A stretch of 64,000 bases of DNA. Source: Chitinophagaceae bacterium. Lineage in GTDB: Bacteria; Bacteroidota; Bacteroidia; Chitinophagales; Chitinophagaceae. Positions within the stretch are counted from its first letter, which is position 1, and each line of letters starts with the position of its first letter. The notes under the pieces were generated by a model. It saw only the letters and a list, made by a program, of their open reading frames with translations. It was not told the origin of the DNA and ran no database searches. Position numbers and translations under genes: made by a program. The stretch is from positions 1,302,001-1,366,000 of the forward strand of contig JADJPV010000002.1 in NCBI GenBank assembly GCA_016713085.1. Direction: 5' to 3'. This document shows positions 55,816 through 64,000 of the stretch, piece after piece.

Positions 55816-58800
55816 TTATTGTATCTCAATTCCTGATATAGCGAGTTCAGTTCCGTTTTCTGTTACCAGTTTCACCACATAATTTCCTGCATTGATCTGC
55901 GAACCCGTGTTCACCGTAAATTGGTTCCATTTACCCACACGTGTAAATGTAAACTGAACCGCTTCATCTATCATCCTGTTGCCACCTGCATCAAACAACT
56001 GTAATCTTCCCTTCACTATTTGTTCATTCGGGTAATAATATTTCATGGTGATGGAATAAATATCGCCCACTCCTGTTTGCACCGGCCATTGAATAGTTGT
56101 TGCTGCATTTGATTTGATGACGGCACACCTTCTTCCATTCACTGAATCTTTTACCACGCCTTCACCGATGATGGCAACATTGGTTCGATAAGGAGTGACG
56201 GGCTTCAGATCATAAGCCGGTTGCATTTTATTTACCGGCAGAAAAGCAAGTACAACATTCTGATCGATTGTCAAACTTACTTTCTTATCTTTTGCGTAAC
56301 GCTTGCGGTAAACATTGTAAACAGTGCCGCCATCTTCATCTGTGATCAATTCTGTTTTGGTCAACTCTCCAGGGGAAGGTTGTTTAGCCGATCTTTTTAC
56401 TGCAAGAAAAATATCCAACTCAATTGTTGGCAGAAAGCTTACTGTTTGCTTTTGTATTTTATTGTTGAGTTGAATCCAGTCAGCACCAAACAAGTTAGAA
56501 GGAAGTGCGTTGACTTGGATGGCTCCGTTACCGTATTGTTGCTGACCAATATCGAGCCAGCTCTGCTCTTTACAATTTTCACAAGAAAGACCACTGATAA
56601 ATGAAGAACTTGATTTGGTTGTGATACCTTTTTTAATGGAAGCAATGGCAATTGCCGAAATGATGGCTTGTCCTGATTTACTTTCAGGAAATGAAATTTT
56701 CATCTTTCCGCCACTGATCTTTACTTTCACTGTTTTCTTTATCGCTGCATTTGTTCCAACCTCTTTCCAGATATCAAGATCCTTCAAAACTATTTTATTA
56801 TTGATCGCAACATCAAACAACCGCATACCAGTTGCATTGATACCGCCGCCGATTCCAAGCCACGGTTCAATAAAATATAGTTCAACTAAATACTCACCAT
56901 CGGGCAATGCTAATTCATAGCTGAGTTTATCTTTTCCGTAACGGAAATCCTGGAAGAGTTTCCAATCAATCGTTCCTTTTATCGGGCTGAAAGTTCTGCG
57001 TTGACTTGCAAAGTTGGTTGGCACTTCTGGAAAATCTTTCGTCCAAGATGTAGCAAATCCTTTATCAGCTTTCCATGTATTATCATTTTCATCTTTATAC
57101 TCAGGGCCACCACAATTGATGCGATAGATATAATTGTAACCTGCTGTTGGTTTGGTCAGCGGTTTTGCATTTGCATACAGTTGTTTGAAGTTGGGCGATT
57201 GCGACAGATGATGCAGCATAATCGTATCTCTTGCAACTGCCTTCCCATTTACATAACCAACAGCATACAACACATTGTATCGAATATTCGCTTTATCCCA
57301 TTGAAAATGTGTGCCAATGCCGTTTTTCTTTTTTCTTCCAAGTGATGAACCATTTAAATCATTGAACAATTCCACTTCATCACAATTACTATAGACATAA
57401 ATACTGTCCTTGATGCCGGGCTTCATCCAGCGGTTGGGCCATGTATGCGAAACGATGTAGACCATCGGTTCCTTTTCTTTTGATGCATAATTACTGCGGA
57501 ACATATAGTATGCATCCGTTGGTTCTTCCCAAGGTGTAAGCAATCCTTTATAATTCACCGGACCAATACGATCCAGTTCACGCAACCCTTCACCACCTTG
57601 TACACGACCGGGATTATCATGCGATGTCAACAACCAAAAGAAATGCCCCGCACTGCTATCCTTCACTGATTCTGCCAAACGAACTTTCTGTTCCATCAAC
57701 TGCACCATTCGGTCTTCACTTAAAATTCCATTCTGCACAAAACCACCTTCAGTATGTAAATCGATTGTTCTCCATGCACCATATTCACCGATCAATATCT
57801 GCTTCTTTACATCATCATCATAAGTTGCAGGATTTCCACCATAAGTACCCGTCCAGTTTTGCGGCACATCCCAATCAGTTCCTGTTCCACCATTGCATGT
57901 TGTAACCAAACGTTGTGTGGATGCAGTGGGATCAAGTGAACGGATCAACTCGGTGCATTCTTTTGCAAAATCTTCCGGCAGTTTACTTTCATTCTGCAAA
58001 CCCCATAAAATAATCGAAGGACTGTTACGTCGTTCGATCACCCACTCTTTTAACAGCTGTTTGAAATTCATTCTGAACTCAGGTGAATCATACCATACAT
58101 GTGCTGATAATTGTGTCCACCAAAGAATTCCTTTTTGATCACACAATTGTCCGTACAATAAATTATGTGGTTGATGCCCGTCACGAAATGCATTGAACCC
58201 TGCTGACTGCAACCATTTGAATCGTGAAAGAATTTGCTCAAGACTGAACGCATGACTTTGCCCCAGCAAATGTTCATACTCTGCAATTCCGTTAAGGAAT
58301 AGAGGTTTGCCATTTAAGACAAATTGATTGGTTGGATTTTTCCAATTGATTGTTCTAAAGCCAAACTCCGTTTCTGTTTTATCAAGAACAACATTGTTTT
58401 CTTTGATAACTGAAATGATTTTATATAAGTATGGATTTTCAACAGACCATAGATGAAGTAGGTTCACATTAATATCTTTTTGTAAAACCGTCAGCGAATC
58501 CTTTGGCTTCATCAGTTGTACAAACGAAATTTCCTTCACAATCTTCCCTTTTGCATCTAATAACTGATGAACTACGGTGATCTTCTTGTTTTTAGTTGAA
58601 TAATTTTTAAATGTGCTGTTGATCGAAAGGAACGCTTCCTTATTCCTTACATCAGCCCATGCATGAATACCGAATGGTTCAATGCGAACATCATTTGTAA
58701 CTATCAAATGAACCGGGCGAAAAATACCCATCGGCTGTGATCCTTCTGAAAATCCACGTTCATCACTACATCCACCACATACCCAGGGTTGGTCTTTGAT

Positions 58801-59361
58801 AGTAGAGGGATGATAGGCTCTTACTGCTAATTGGTTTAAACTGCCATCGGTATTAATTATATCCGTTACATCCAATGTAAAGGTTGTCCGTCCGCCAATA
58901 TGCTCTCCAACTTTTTTGTTGTTGAGATAAACAGTTGCATATGATCCCACACCTTCAAAAAATAAAAAGAAACGTTTACCTGTTTTTGATTGTGTTGAAG
59001 AAAAGGTTTTTCGATACCATGAATCGCCGTGTCGGTTACCGTGCAATAATCTTCTGTAACCTTCGTACTGATCCCAGTTATGCGGAACATTTATCTTCTT
59101 CCAGTTATTGGTGATTGCTGTTTGATAAGTATTTGCAGGAAGCAGCTCATCATTTGAAGTAGCAATCGTCAACCAGTTCTCATTTAATAAAATATCCTTT
59201 CGTTGAGAAAAAACGCTTTGCCACAAAAACACAAAGGCACAAAGAAGAAGCCCCCCATGCCCCCTAAAGGCGGAGTTCAAACACACAGCCCTATCTTTTC
59301 GAAAAGTATATTTTAGATGTAACACTTTATTAGTAACACGCTGCAAAAATAATATCAGCAT
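55816..59361 (-). CDS. secreted GH2-type beta-glycosidase with malectin-like and sandwich domains
   Basis: From the chosen ATG at 59361 the protein is about 1181 residues; a longer frame to 59451 runs into the GH95 gene. The GH2 part has NVPHNWDQYEG, SVENPYLYKI, acid/base E in WGLQNESKL and candidate nucleophile E in ILIGEYGAWR. After about residue 740 a malectin-like carbohydrate-binding domain follows (RINCGGPEYKDENDN, YLVELYFIEPWLG), then two more beta domains. Malectin binds disaccharides, so here it probably holds an oligosaccharide near the active site. The signal peptide core (GLLLCAFVFLW) is made by a composite repeat element. The exact substrate is unknown. Confidence 0.8.
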   Translation of the reverse strand: MLILFLQRVTNKVLHLKYTFRKDRAVCLNSAFRGHGGLLLCAFVFLWQSVFSQRKDILLNENWLTIATSNDELLPANTYQTAITNNWKKINVPHNWDQYEGYRRLLHGNRHGDSWYRKTFSSTQSKTGKRFFLFFEGVGSYATVYLNNKKVGEHIGGRTTFTLDVTDIINTDGSLNQLAVRAYHPSTIKDQPWVCGGCSDERGFSEGSQPMGIFRPVHLIVTNDVRIEPFGIHAWADVRNKEAFLSINSTFKNYSTKNKKITVVHQLLDAKGKIVKEISFVQLMKPKDSLTVLQKDINVNLLHLWSVENPYLYKIISVIKENNVVLDKTETEFGFRTINWKNPTNQFVLNGKPLFLNGIAEYEHLLGQSHAFSLEQILSRFKWLQSAGFNAFRDGHQPHNLLYGQLCDQKGILWWTQLSAHVWYDSPEFRMNFKQLLKEWVIERRNSPSIILWGLQNESKLPEDFAKECTELIRSLDPTASTQRLVTTCNGGTGTDWDVPQNWTGTYGGNPATYDDDVKKQILIGEYGAWRTIDLHTEGGFVQNGILSEDRMVQLMEQKVRLAESVKDSSAGHFFWLLTSHDNPGRVQGGEGLRELDRIGPVNYKGLLTPWEEPTDAYYMFRSNYASKEKEPMVYIVSHTWPNRWMKPGIKDSIYVYSNCDEVELFNDLNGSSLGRKKKNGIGTHFQWDKANIRYNVLYAVGYVNGKAVARDTIMLHHLSQSPNFKQLYANAKPLTKPTAGYNYIYRINCGGPEYKDENDNTWKADKGFATSWTKDFPEVPTNFASQRRTFSPIKGTIDWKLFQDFRYGKDKLSYELALPDGEYLVELYFIEPWLGIGGGINATGMRLFDVAINNKIVLKDLDIWKEVGTNAAIKKTVKVKISGGKMKISFPESKSGQAIISAIAIASIKKGITTKSSSSFISGLSCENCKEQSWLDIGQQQYGNGAIQVNALPSNLFGADWIQLNNKIQKQTVSFLPTIELDIFLAVKRSAKQPSPGELTKTELITDEDGGTVYNVYRKRYAKDKKVSLTIDQNVVLAFLPVNKMQPAYDLKPVTPYRTNVAIIGEGVVKDSVNGRRCAVIKSNAATTIQWPVQTGVGDIYSITMKYYYPNEQIVKGRLQLFDAGGNRMIDEAVQFTFTRVGKWNQFTVNTGSQINAGNYVVKLVTENGTELAISGIEIQ

Positions 59362-59420
59362 TCCGGCATAGCGAGGGCTGTGCAGTTGATGGCCTCCCTC
59401 TTCAGGGGAGGTCGGGAGGA
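59221..59420. repeat. composite dispersed element, copy B, in the 5' end of the GH2-malectin gene
   Basis: Blocks in forward order are CCACAAAAACACAAAGGCACA, a palindromic CCCC...CCCTAAAGG area at 59250-59275, CACAGCCCTATCTTTTCG, GAGGGCTGTGCAG and a CCTCCCTCTTCAGGGGAGG palindrome at 59394-59412. The order parallels 13741-13945. The last palindrome reaches to within a few bases of the GH95 stop. Confidence 0.65.
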
Positions 59421-59425
59421 GTTTC

Positions 59426-62215
59426 TTATAACTGTTTAAGCGCTCCATCAAAATTATAAACTGTATTTGCTTTTGTTTTTACTGTAATAATCTTTCCATT
59501 GTATCGAAGAACCAAATCATTTCCTGTTTTTGATCTTACAGATAGTTTTACCAATTTGCCTGCATTCCATTTCATATCCAATATAAAACCACCTCTCACA
59601 CAAATACCTTTTACTTCACCATCGGCAAAAGCAGCAGGTAAAGCAGGCAACAGATCAACATACTTGGTATGACTTTGCACCAGCATTTCACCAATACCTG
59701 CAGCACCACCAAAATTTCCATCGATCTGGAACGGTGGATGTGCATCAAATAAATTCGGATAACTACCTGCTCCACCTTTCACCGGGCTCAATAACATTTT
59801 CACCATCGTAAATGCATGTTCACCATCTTTAAATCTTGCCCAGCAATTGATCTTCCAACCAAGGCTCCAGCCGGTTGCTTCATCACCACGAAAGAGCAAA
59901 GATTGTTTTGCCGCATTCATCAACGCAGGAGATTCATCATAGTTAATTTCATTACCGGGATACATGCCCCACAAATGCGAAATATGACGATGCTTGTTGC
60001 TGGGATCATCTTTATCCTGCATCCATTCCTGCAACTGTCCATGTTTTCCGATCAAATTTGGAGCGATCTGTTTGTACTTTTCTTTTAATGTATTTCGCAA
60101 TGCAACATCTGTATTCAATAGTTCACTTGCTTCAATCACATGCTGAAATAATGCACGGATGATCTGGTGATCCATTGTTGGGCCAGCAACCAAACCACCT
60201 TGTTCCGGTGAGTTAGATGGTGAACTAATGAGATACCCTGTTGCCGGATCTTTTACAAGGACACTGTTAAAGAACAAGGCAGCTTCTTTCATTATAGGAT
60301 ATGCCCTGTTACGTAAAAAGTTTTTATCCTGCGTAAACAGGTAACGTTCCCACAAATGCTGACATAACCATGCACCACCTGTTTGCCATATACCGTGATT
60401 GGCAGCGTTGATCGGCGCAGTACCTCTCCACACATCGGTGTTGTGATGCAATACCCAACCCGGCGCATTGTAATGATCTTTTGCAGTTTGTTTTCCTGTA
60501 ACTGCCAATTCACTGATCATATCAAACAATGGTTCATGCATCGGCGATAAGTTCAACAACTCTGCAGGCCAGTAATTCATTTCTGCATTGATATTCGTTG
60601 TGTACTTACTTCCCCATGGTGGATTAACAAGATCATTCCAGATACCTTGCAGATTTGCTGGTCTTGTACCGGGGCGTGATGATGAGATCAATAAATATCT
60701 TCCATACTGTACATACAATGCAGCAAAGGATGGATCATCGCCTTTTGCAAAATTGTTCAACCGCTCTTCTGTAGACTGTTCGGCTTTCTTGCCATCGCCC
60801 ATTACAATTGAAAAGGTGTTGAACCATTTTTTATACTCAGCAATATGAGATGCTTTAATTTGCTGATAAGTTTTCCCGACAACAGATGCCAATGCATTGA
60901 TGCAAGGCAATTTCGGATCAGCAGTAATGTCTTTATAGTTTTTGTAATTAGTTCCTGCCGTTAAATAGATTGTAGCCTCATCAGCATTACTAATTATCAA
61001 TTCCCCATTATCAATTCGCATGGTTCCTGCTTTTGCAACAACACGCATATAACTTTCGCCACGTAATGCACCTGTTCTTACTTTAAACGATAACACAACA
61101 TCGTTATTAACTTTTGTAATTGCATAATTTTTATGCGGACTGCTTAACTCAGCGGTAAAGCTGATACTTGCCTTTTGAGATGCCGTAAGATTAATAACGA
61201 TTGCCTGGTTAGGCTGACTAACAAAATATTCTCTCTTGAAATTTATGCCATTTGCTCTGTACGACGTAGTTGCAATTGCATTGGCAATATCCAGTTCTCT
61301 TCTGTAACTGGTTGCACTACTTGTATTGCTGAATTTTAAATTCAGATCACCAAACGGCTGATACGATGCCTGGTATACTCCAACAGGTGGCGGATTATCA
61401 CTCTCTACAAAATATTTCCATTCTCCATTCAATGAAATTCTTGCTTCTTCATTGCTTACTGGATAAACGCCGATATGTTTCACCGTATCCTTATAACCAT
61501 AAATGCCGCCCTTATCAGAAAAGTTGAGCACTAAAATGGCAATTGTATTTTTTCCTTTGTGCAGAATATTTTTTGCAACAGTATATTTTCTTCCTTCTGT
61601 GTTTTGCTGACTGCCAACCAACTGTCCATTCACATAAGTATAATCCCAATCACGAATGCGGTTGAAATCAAAAAACATATCTTCTTCTTTCCAATCATCA
61701 GGCAATACAAAACTTTTACGAAACCACACTGCACCATCCAATCCTTCATGTCCAACAGTTTCCCACCCATCCCAACTCGGCACCGTCATTGTTTGCCATT
61801 TACTGTCATCAAAACCTGGTGCGGTATATTTTTTATCTGTCGTTACTTTATTTATCCAACCTGCTTTTTCGCCATCATAACTTTTCAAACCCATGAACTC
61901 CTTTTCCGCTAATGCTTCGGCCTCTTTTTGTTTGCCTTGAAATAACAACTGTCGAATACTGTCTAAATATTTATATGCACCCGGGCGACTATACACTCTT
62001 GGTTCTCCGTTCCACAACGTTTCTTCGTTGTACTGTATGCGATCATTTTCAATTCCACCAAACAGCATTGCACCAATACGACCGTTACCAAGTGGCAGTG
62101 CCTCTGTCCATTTAACAGCAGGTTTGGGATACCACAGTTTTAAATCCTGTGCCTGCAACATCTGCAAACAACAGAATGTTACTGCAAGAGCTAAATATGT
62201 TTTTTTTTGTACCAT
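59426..62215 (-). CDS. secreted GH95 alpha-L-fucosidase/alpha-L-galactosidase with an inserted galactose-binding-like domain
   Basis: This 929-residue GH95 enzyme opens, after a signal peptide (QMLQAQ), with LWYPKPAVKWTEALPLGNGRIGAMLFGG. The (alpha/alpha)6 barrel carries the family core NPPWGSKYTTNINAEMNYWPAE and a C-terminal FDAHPPFQIDGNFGGAAGI. Residues about 115-260 (SWDGWETVGHEGLDGAVWFRKSF, DWDYTYVNGQLVGS) are an extra jelly-roll domain of the GH2-N type, inserted between the first strand block and the rest, unusual for short GH95 members. RG-II contains L-galactose and L-fucose, and a GH95 removes L-galactose in the well-studied RG-II system. A TAATTATCAATT-type repeat at about 60988-61018 is read in frame as RIDNGELIIS. 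Confidence 0.88.
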   Translation of the reverse strand: MVQKKTYLALAVTFCCLQMLQAQDLKLWYPKPAVKWTEALPLGNGRIGAMLFGGIENDRIQYNEETLWNGEPRVYSRPGAYKYLDSIRQLLFQGKQKEAEALAEKEFMGLKSYDGEKAGWINKVTTDKKYTAPGFDDSKWQTMTVPSWDGWETVGHEGLDGAVWFRKSFVLPDDWKEEDMFFDFNRIRDWDYTYVNGQLVGSQQNTEGRKYTVAKNILHKGKNTIAILVLNFSDKGGIYGYKDTVKHIGVYPVSNEEARISLNGEWKYFVESDNPPPVGVYQASYQPFGDLNLKFSNTSSATSYRRELDIANAIATTSYRANGINFKREYFVSQPNQAIVINLTASQKASISFTAELSSPHKNYAITKVNNDVVLSFKVRTGALRGESYMRVVAKAGTMRIDNGELIISNADEATIYLTAGTNYKNYKDITADPKLPCINALASVVGKTYQQIKASHIAEYKKWFNTFSIVMGDGKKAEQSTEERLNNFAKGDDPSFAALYVQYGRYLLISSSRPGTRPANLQGIWNDLVNPPWGSKYTTNINAEMNYWPAELLNLSPMHEPLFDMISELAVTGKQTAKDHYNAPGWVLHHNTDVWRGTAPINAANHGIWQTGGAWLCQHLWERYLFTQDKNFLRNRAYPIMKEAALFFNSVLVKDPATGYLISSPSNSPEQGGLVAGPTMDHQIIRALFQHVIEASELLNTDVALRNTLKEKYKQIAPNLIGKHGQLQEWMQDKDDPSNKHRHISHLWGMYPGNEINYDESPALMNAAKQSLLFRGDEATGWSLGWKINCWARFKDGEHAFTMVKMLLSPVKGGAGSYPNLFDAHPPFQIDGNFGGAAGIGEMLVQSHTKYVDLLPALPAAFADGEVKGICVRGGFILDMKWNAGKLVKLSVRSKTGNDLVLRYNGKIITVKTKANTVYNFDGALKQL
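60988..61018. repeat. AATTATCAATT-type short repeat embedded in GH95
   Basis: TTACTAATTATCAATTCCCC followed by ATTATCAATT is a low-complexity dispersed motif type that is read in frame as IDNGELIISN on the minus strand. Confidence 0.4.
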
Positions 62216-62239
62216 CGTTACTACTGCTATTTAACCTTT

Positions 62240-62358
62240 GTTGCGTCACTCACTTGTACAACAACAATTCTATTCTTCTTTTTTACCAAGCGTCCCTACG
62301 GGACGCAAAACCATTCATTGACTTTTCGCTACCCATCAGTTGTTCCTACGGAACAAAT
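62240..62358. repeat. dispersed element with two small palindromes, copy 2
   Basis: It begins GTTGCGTCACTCACTTGTAC, has CCAAGCGTCCCTACGGGACG in the middle and ends GTTCCTACGGAACAAAT, matching 37646-37761 in block order and length. It occupies the 213-base gap between GH95 and GH28. Confidence 0.68.
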
Positions 62359-62394
62359 TTATCCGTCACTGTCATTCTAATTCCGTCAGTCGAA

Positions 62395-62432
62395 TGTCCC
62401 TCACTCATCACTCATCATTCATCACTCATCAC
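62395..62432. repeat. TCACTCATCACTCATCATTC-type tandem repeat overlapping the GH28 stop
   Basis: Five near-identical seven-base steps (TCACTCA, TCATTCA) sit at the 3' end of the GH28 gene and supply its stop codon. It is the same family as the copies at about 8905, 16760 and 36195. Confidence 0.6.
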
Positions 62433-63976
62433 TGCTTCACCTCTTCCTTCTTTACATCATCTGCAACAATCACCTCTGCTTCACCCAATATGTTGTTTTG
62501 AAATATGATGTTTTTTGTATTAGCTCCTTTTATTTCTACAAAGGTTTTTGTTCCGTTGAAAGGCCAGCTATTTTGTAGCAATCCATTCTGCGCATTGGTG
62601 AAACGAATAAGCGGAGCAGTTGTTATTGGTTTAGCAGAAACAAAACCATGAACGATCACCCGATCTGTCTTCTCAACTGATAAAGACGGCCCTGTCTTTA
62701 CATTCACCCGTACATTGTGCAGTTCAATATCCTTTCCGTTACGAATTGTGATTCCTGTTTCAGCTTCAAACACACAATCATTTAAACTGATCTCACTCAC
62801 AGGCATTTCATCGAGCCCATTAATATACATCGCCTGTTTGGTGTAAGCAGTGATATTGCTAAAACGGATATTCCGGAACTGTGGAGTCCGTTCACTCACC
62901 GGTTCAGGTGCTACTTTTGAATACTCCATATCCAGCACAATTGCCTGCGCTTTGATATTCTTCATGATGATATTATCTACCCGAATATCTTCCACTACTC
63001 CACCTCTTCCTCTCGTTGTTTTAATTCTTATACCACGGTCAGTTCCATCAAACACACAATTGCTGATGGTGATCTTCTTTACATCACCACTCATTTCACT
63101 ACCGATCACTACACCACCATGTCCACTTAACATGGTACAATTCGTAATAGTATAATTTTCTGCTGGCGTTGCTTTGGTTCTGCCTGCCAGATCTTTTCCG
63201 GACTTGATCGTAATACAATCATCACCTACACTGATATGACAATCGGAAATATGCACATACTTACAACTCGACGGATTAATGCCATCTGTATTAGGCGATT
63301 TCGGATTATCAATTGTTACACCTGTGATCGTTACGTTTTCGCAGAACTCTGGTGTTACTGTCCAGAAAGGCGAATTGGTGATCGTAATTCCTTCGATTAA
63401 TACATTCTTACAATACAACGGTTGAATAAACGGCGGGCGTAAGAACCCACGTTTCATTTGCGTTGGATCATCTGGTAACAGAATATCTTTATTCAAACTA
63501 TCGAACAGGAGTTGATATTTATTCCGCTCCGTTTGATTTTTATAAAACGTCAATGCATAATTCCACCACTTTTGTCCGTGCCCGTTGATGGTGCCTCTCC
63601 CCGTGATAGCAATATTCTCGGCCTTGTATGCATAGAACAACGGTGAAAAACTCATTACATCCACTCCTTCATAACGACTTTGCACCATTGGCAGGTAATC
63701 ATCAAAATTATCAGAGAAGTGCAATTCTGCTCCTGCATCAATTAGAATGGTGATATTACTTTTCAAATGAATAGGGCCGGTTAAATATTTTCCTGCAGGA
63801 AAATAAACCGTACCGCCACCTGCTTTTGATGCAGCGGCGATGGCATCAGCTATTGGTTTGGTTGCCAGTTTACTGCTGTCCTTTTTTGCACCGTATTTGG
63901 TGACATCATAAAAGCCTTGTGCTGTTGCAGTGAAGCAAGTAATTGTTACAATAGCAAAGAGAATCAGTTTTTTCAT
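62429..63976 (-). CDS. secreted GH28 polygalacturonase-family enzyme
   Basis: This 515-residue right-handed beta-helix has a signal peptide (CFTATAQ). All four GH28 signatures are present: NTD at 229-231, GDD at 251-253, GHG at 285-287 and RIK at 317-319, so it should be active. It hydrolyses alpha-1,4 galacturonic acid links, opening the RG-II backbone or removing terminal galacturonic acid. About 90 residues follow the last conserved helix turn. It is the first gene of the visible block; the upstream side is cut by the window. Confidence 0.92.
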   Translation of the reverse strand: MKKLILFAIVTITCFTATAQGFYDVTKYGAKKDSSKLATKPIADAIAAASKAGGGTVYFPAGKYLTGPIHLKSNITILIDAGAELHFSDNFDDYLPMVQSRYEGVDVMSFSPLFYAYKAENIAITGRGTINGHGQKWWNYALTFYKNQTERNKYQLLFDSLNKDILLPDDPTQMKRGFLRPPFIQPLYCKNVLIEGITITNSPFWTVTPEFCENVTITGVTIDNPKSPNTDGINPSSCKYVHISDCHISVGDDCITIKSGKDLAGRTKATPAENYTITNCTMLSGHGGVVIGSEMSGDVKKITISNCVFDGTDRGIRIKTTRGRGGVVEDIRVDNIIMKNIKAQAIVLDMEYSKVAPEPVSERTPQFRNIRFSNITAYTKQAMYINGLDEMPVSEISLNDCVFEAETGITIRNGKDIELHNVRVNVKTGPSLSVEKTDRVIVHGFVSAKPITTAPLIRFTNAQNGLLQNSWPFNGTKTFVEIKGANTKNIIFQNNILGEAEVIVADDVKKEEVKQ

Positions 63977-63990
63977 CTTTTTATTTTATA

Positions 63991-64000
63991 ACCGCCGTCA
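63991..64000. repeat. start of an ACCGCCGTCA palindromic repeat, cut by the window edge
   Basis: The last ten bases are identical to the opening of the repeat at 55773-55806, so the same hairpin family probably continues beyond the window. Confidence 0.5.

Noticed and set aside
62395..62432. CRISPR array, suggested by repeated TCACTCATC units.
   Set aside because: Units are 7-8 bases with no spacers and no cas genes; the same motif is dispersed at gene ends elsewhere.
1..64000. Plus-strand reading frames of 60-170 codons throughout.
   Set aside because: They lie opposite clear minus-strand genes, have low-complexity Cys/His/Ile-rich composition and no recognisable family.

Overview
The window comes from a Bacteroidota genome. 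SusC/SusD proteins, DUF3826, many secreted CAZymes and short AT-rich promoters point to the phylum, and protein style and intergenic palindromes suggest the Chitinophagaceae (inference). It is one continuous 64 kb block in which every recognisable gene lies on the minus strand, so transcription runs from high to low coordinates. No regulator, sensor, tRNA or rRNA was seen. No gene-free stretch exceeds about 220 bases.

The enzyme set closely matches a polysaccharide utilization locus for rhamnogalacturonan II (RG-II), the borate-crosslinked pectin with the most diverse sugars. In transcription order, 64-49 kb holds GH28, GH95, a GH2-malectin fusion, GH78, an aldo/keto reductase and another GH2. 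The region 49-42.6 kb holds DUF3826, SusC, SusD and a surface lipoprotein, closed by a strong hairpin terminator. The region 42.5-36 kb holds a PL1 pectate lyase, a broken beta-helix gene pair and a GH140 apiosidase, which is the most RG-II-specific marker. The region 36-25 kb holds a GH43-like lipoprotein, a beta-propeller enzyme, an (alpha/alpha)6 enzyme, GH2, and a GH78-sialidase-like fusion.

From 25 to 15.6 kb lies a tightly packed cytoplasmic catabolic operon: SSS symporter, fucose-isomerase-like protein, FAH-family protein, DHDPS/NAL-family aldolase, Fe-ADH, second DHDPS/NAL-family aldolase, PdxA2, DUF1537 kinase. From 15.6 kb to the left edge are a second SSS symporter, an esterase-TIM barrel fusion, a GH141-like/mutarotase fusion, a Gfo/Idh/MocA dehydrogenase, a third SSS, an MFS transporter, a GH78-like enzyme, GH127 and the start of a RuBisCO-like protein.

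My central hypothesis is that this locus couples RG-II depolymerisation to catabolism of its rare sugars. Aldol cleavage of Dha followed by reduction would give D-threonate by stereochemistry, exactly the substrate of the known DUF1537/PdxA2 pair. Kdo cleavage would give D-arabinose, fitting the isomerase-like and FAH-like proteins. The RuBisCO-like protein fits apiose/apionate catabolism downstream of the GH140 apiosidase.

Two further properties stand out. Six genes carry apparent single-base frameshifts and a seventh is suspected, mostly in homopolymers, so the sequence itself probably contains indel errors. Several families of dispersed palindromic repeats overlap gene ends, supplying stop codons and, in several secreted-enzyme genes, the signal peptide itself.
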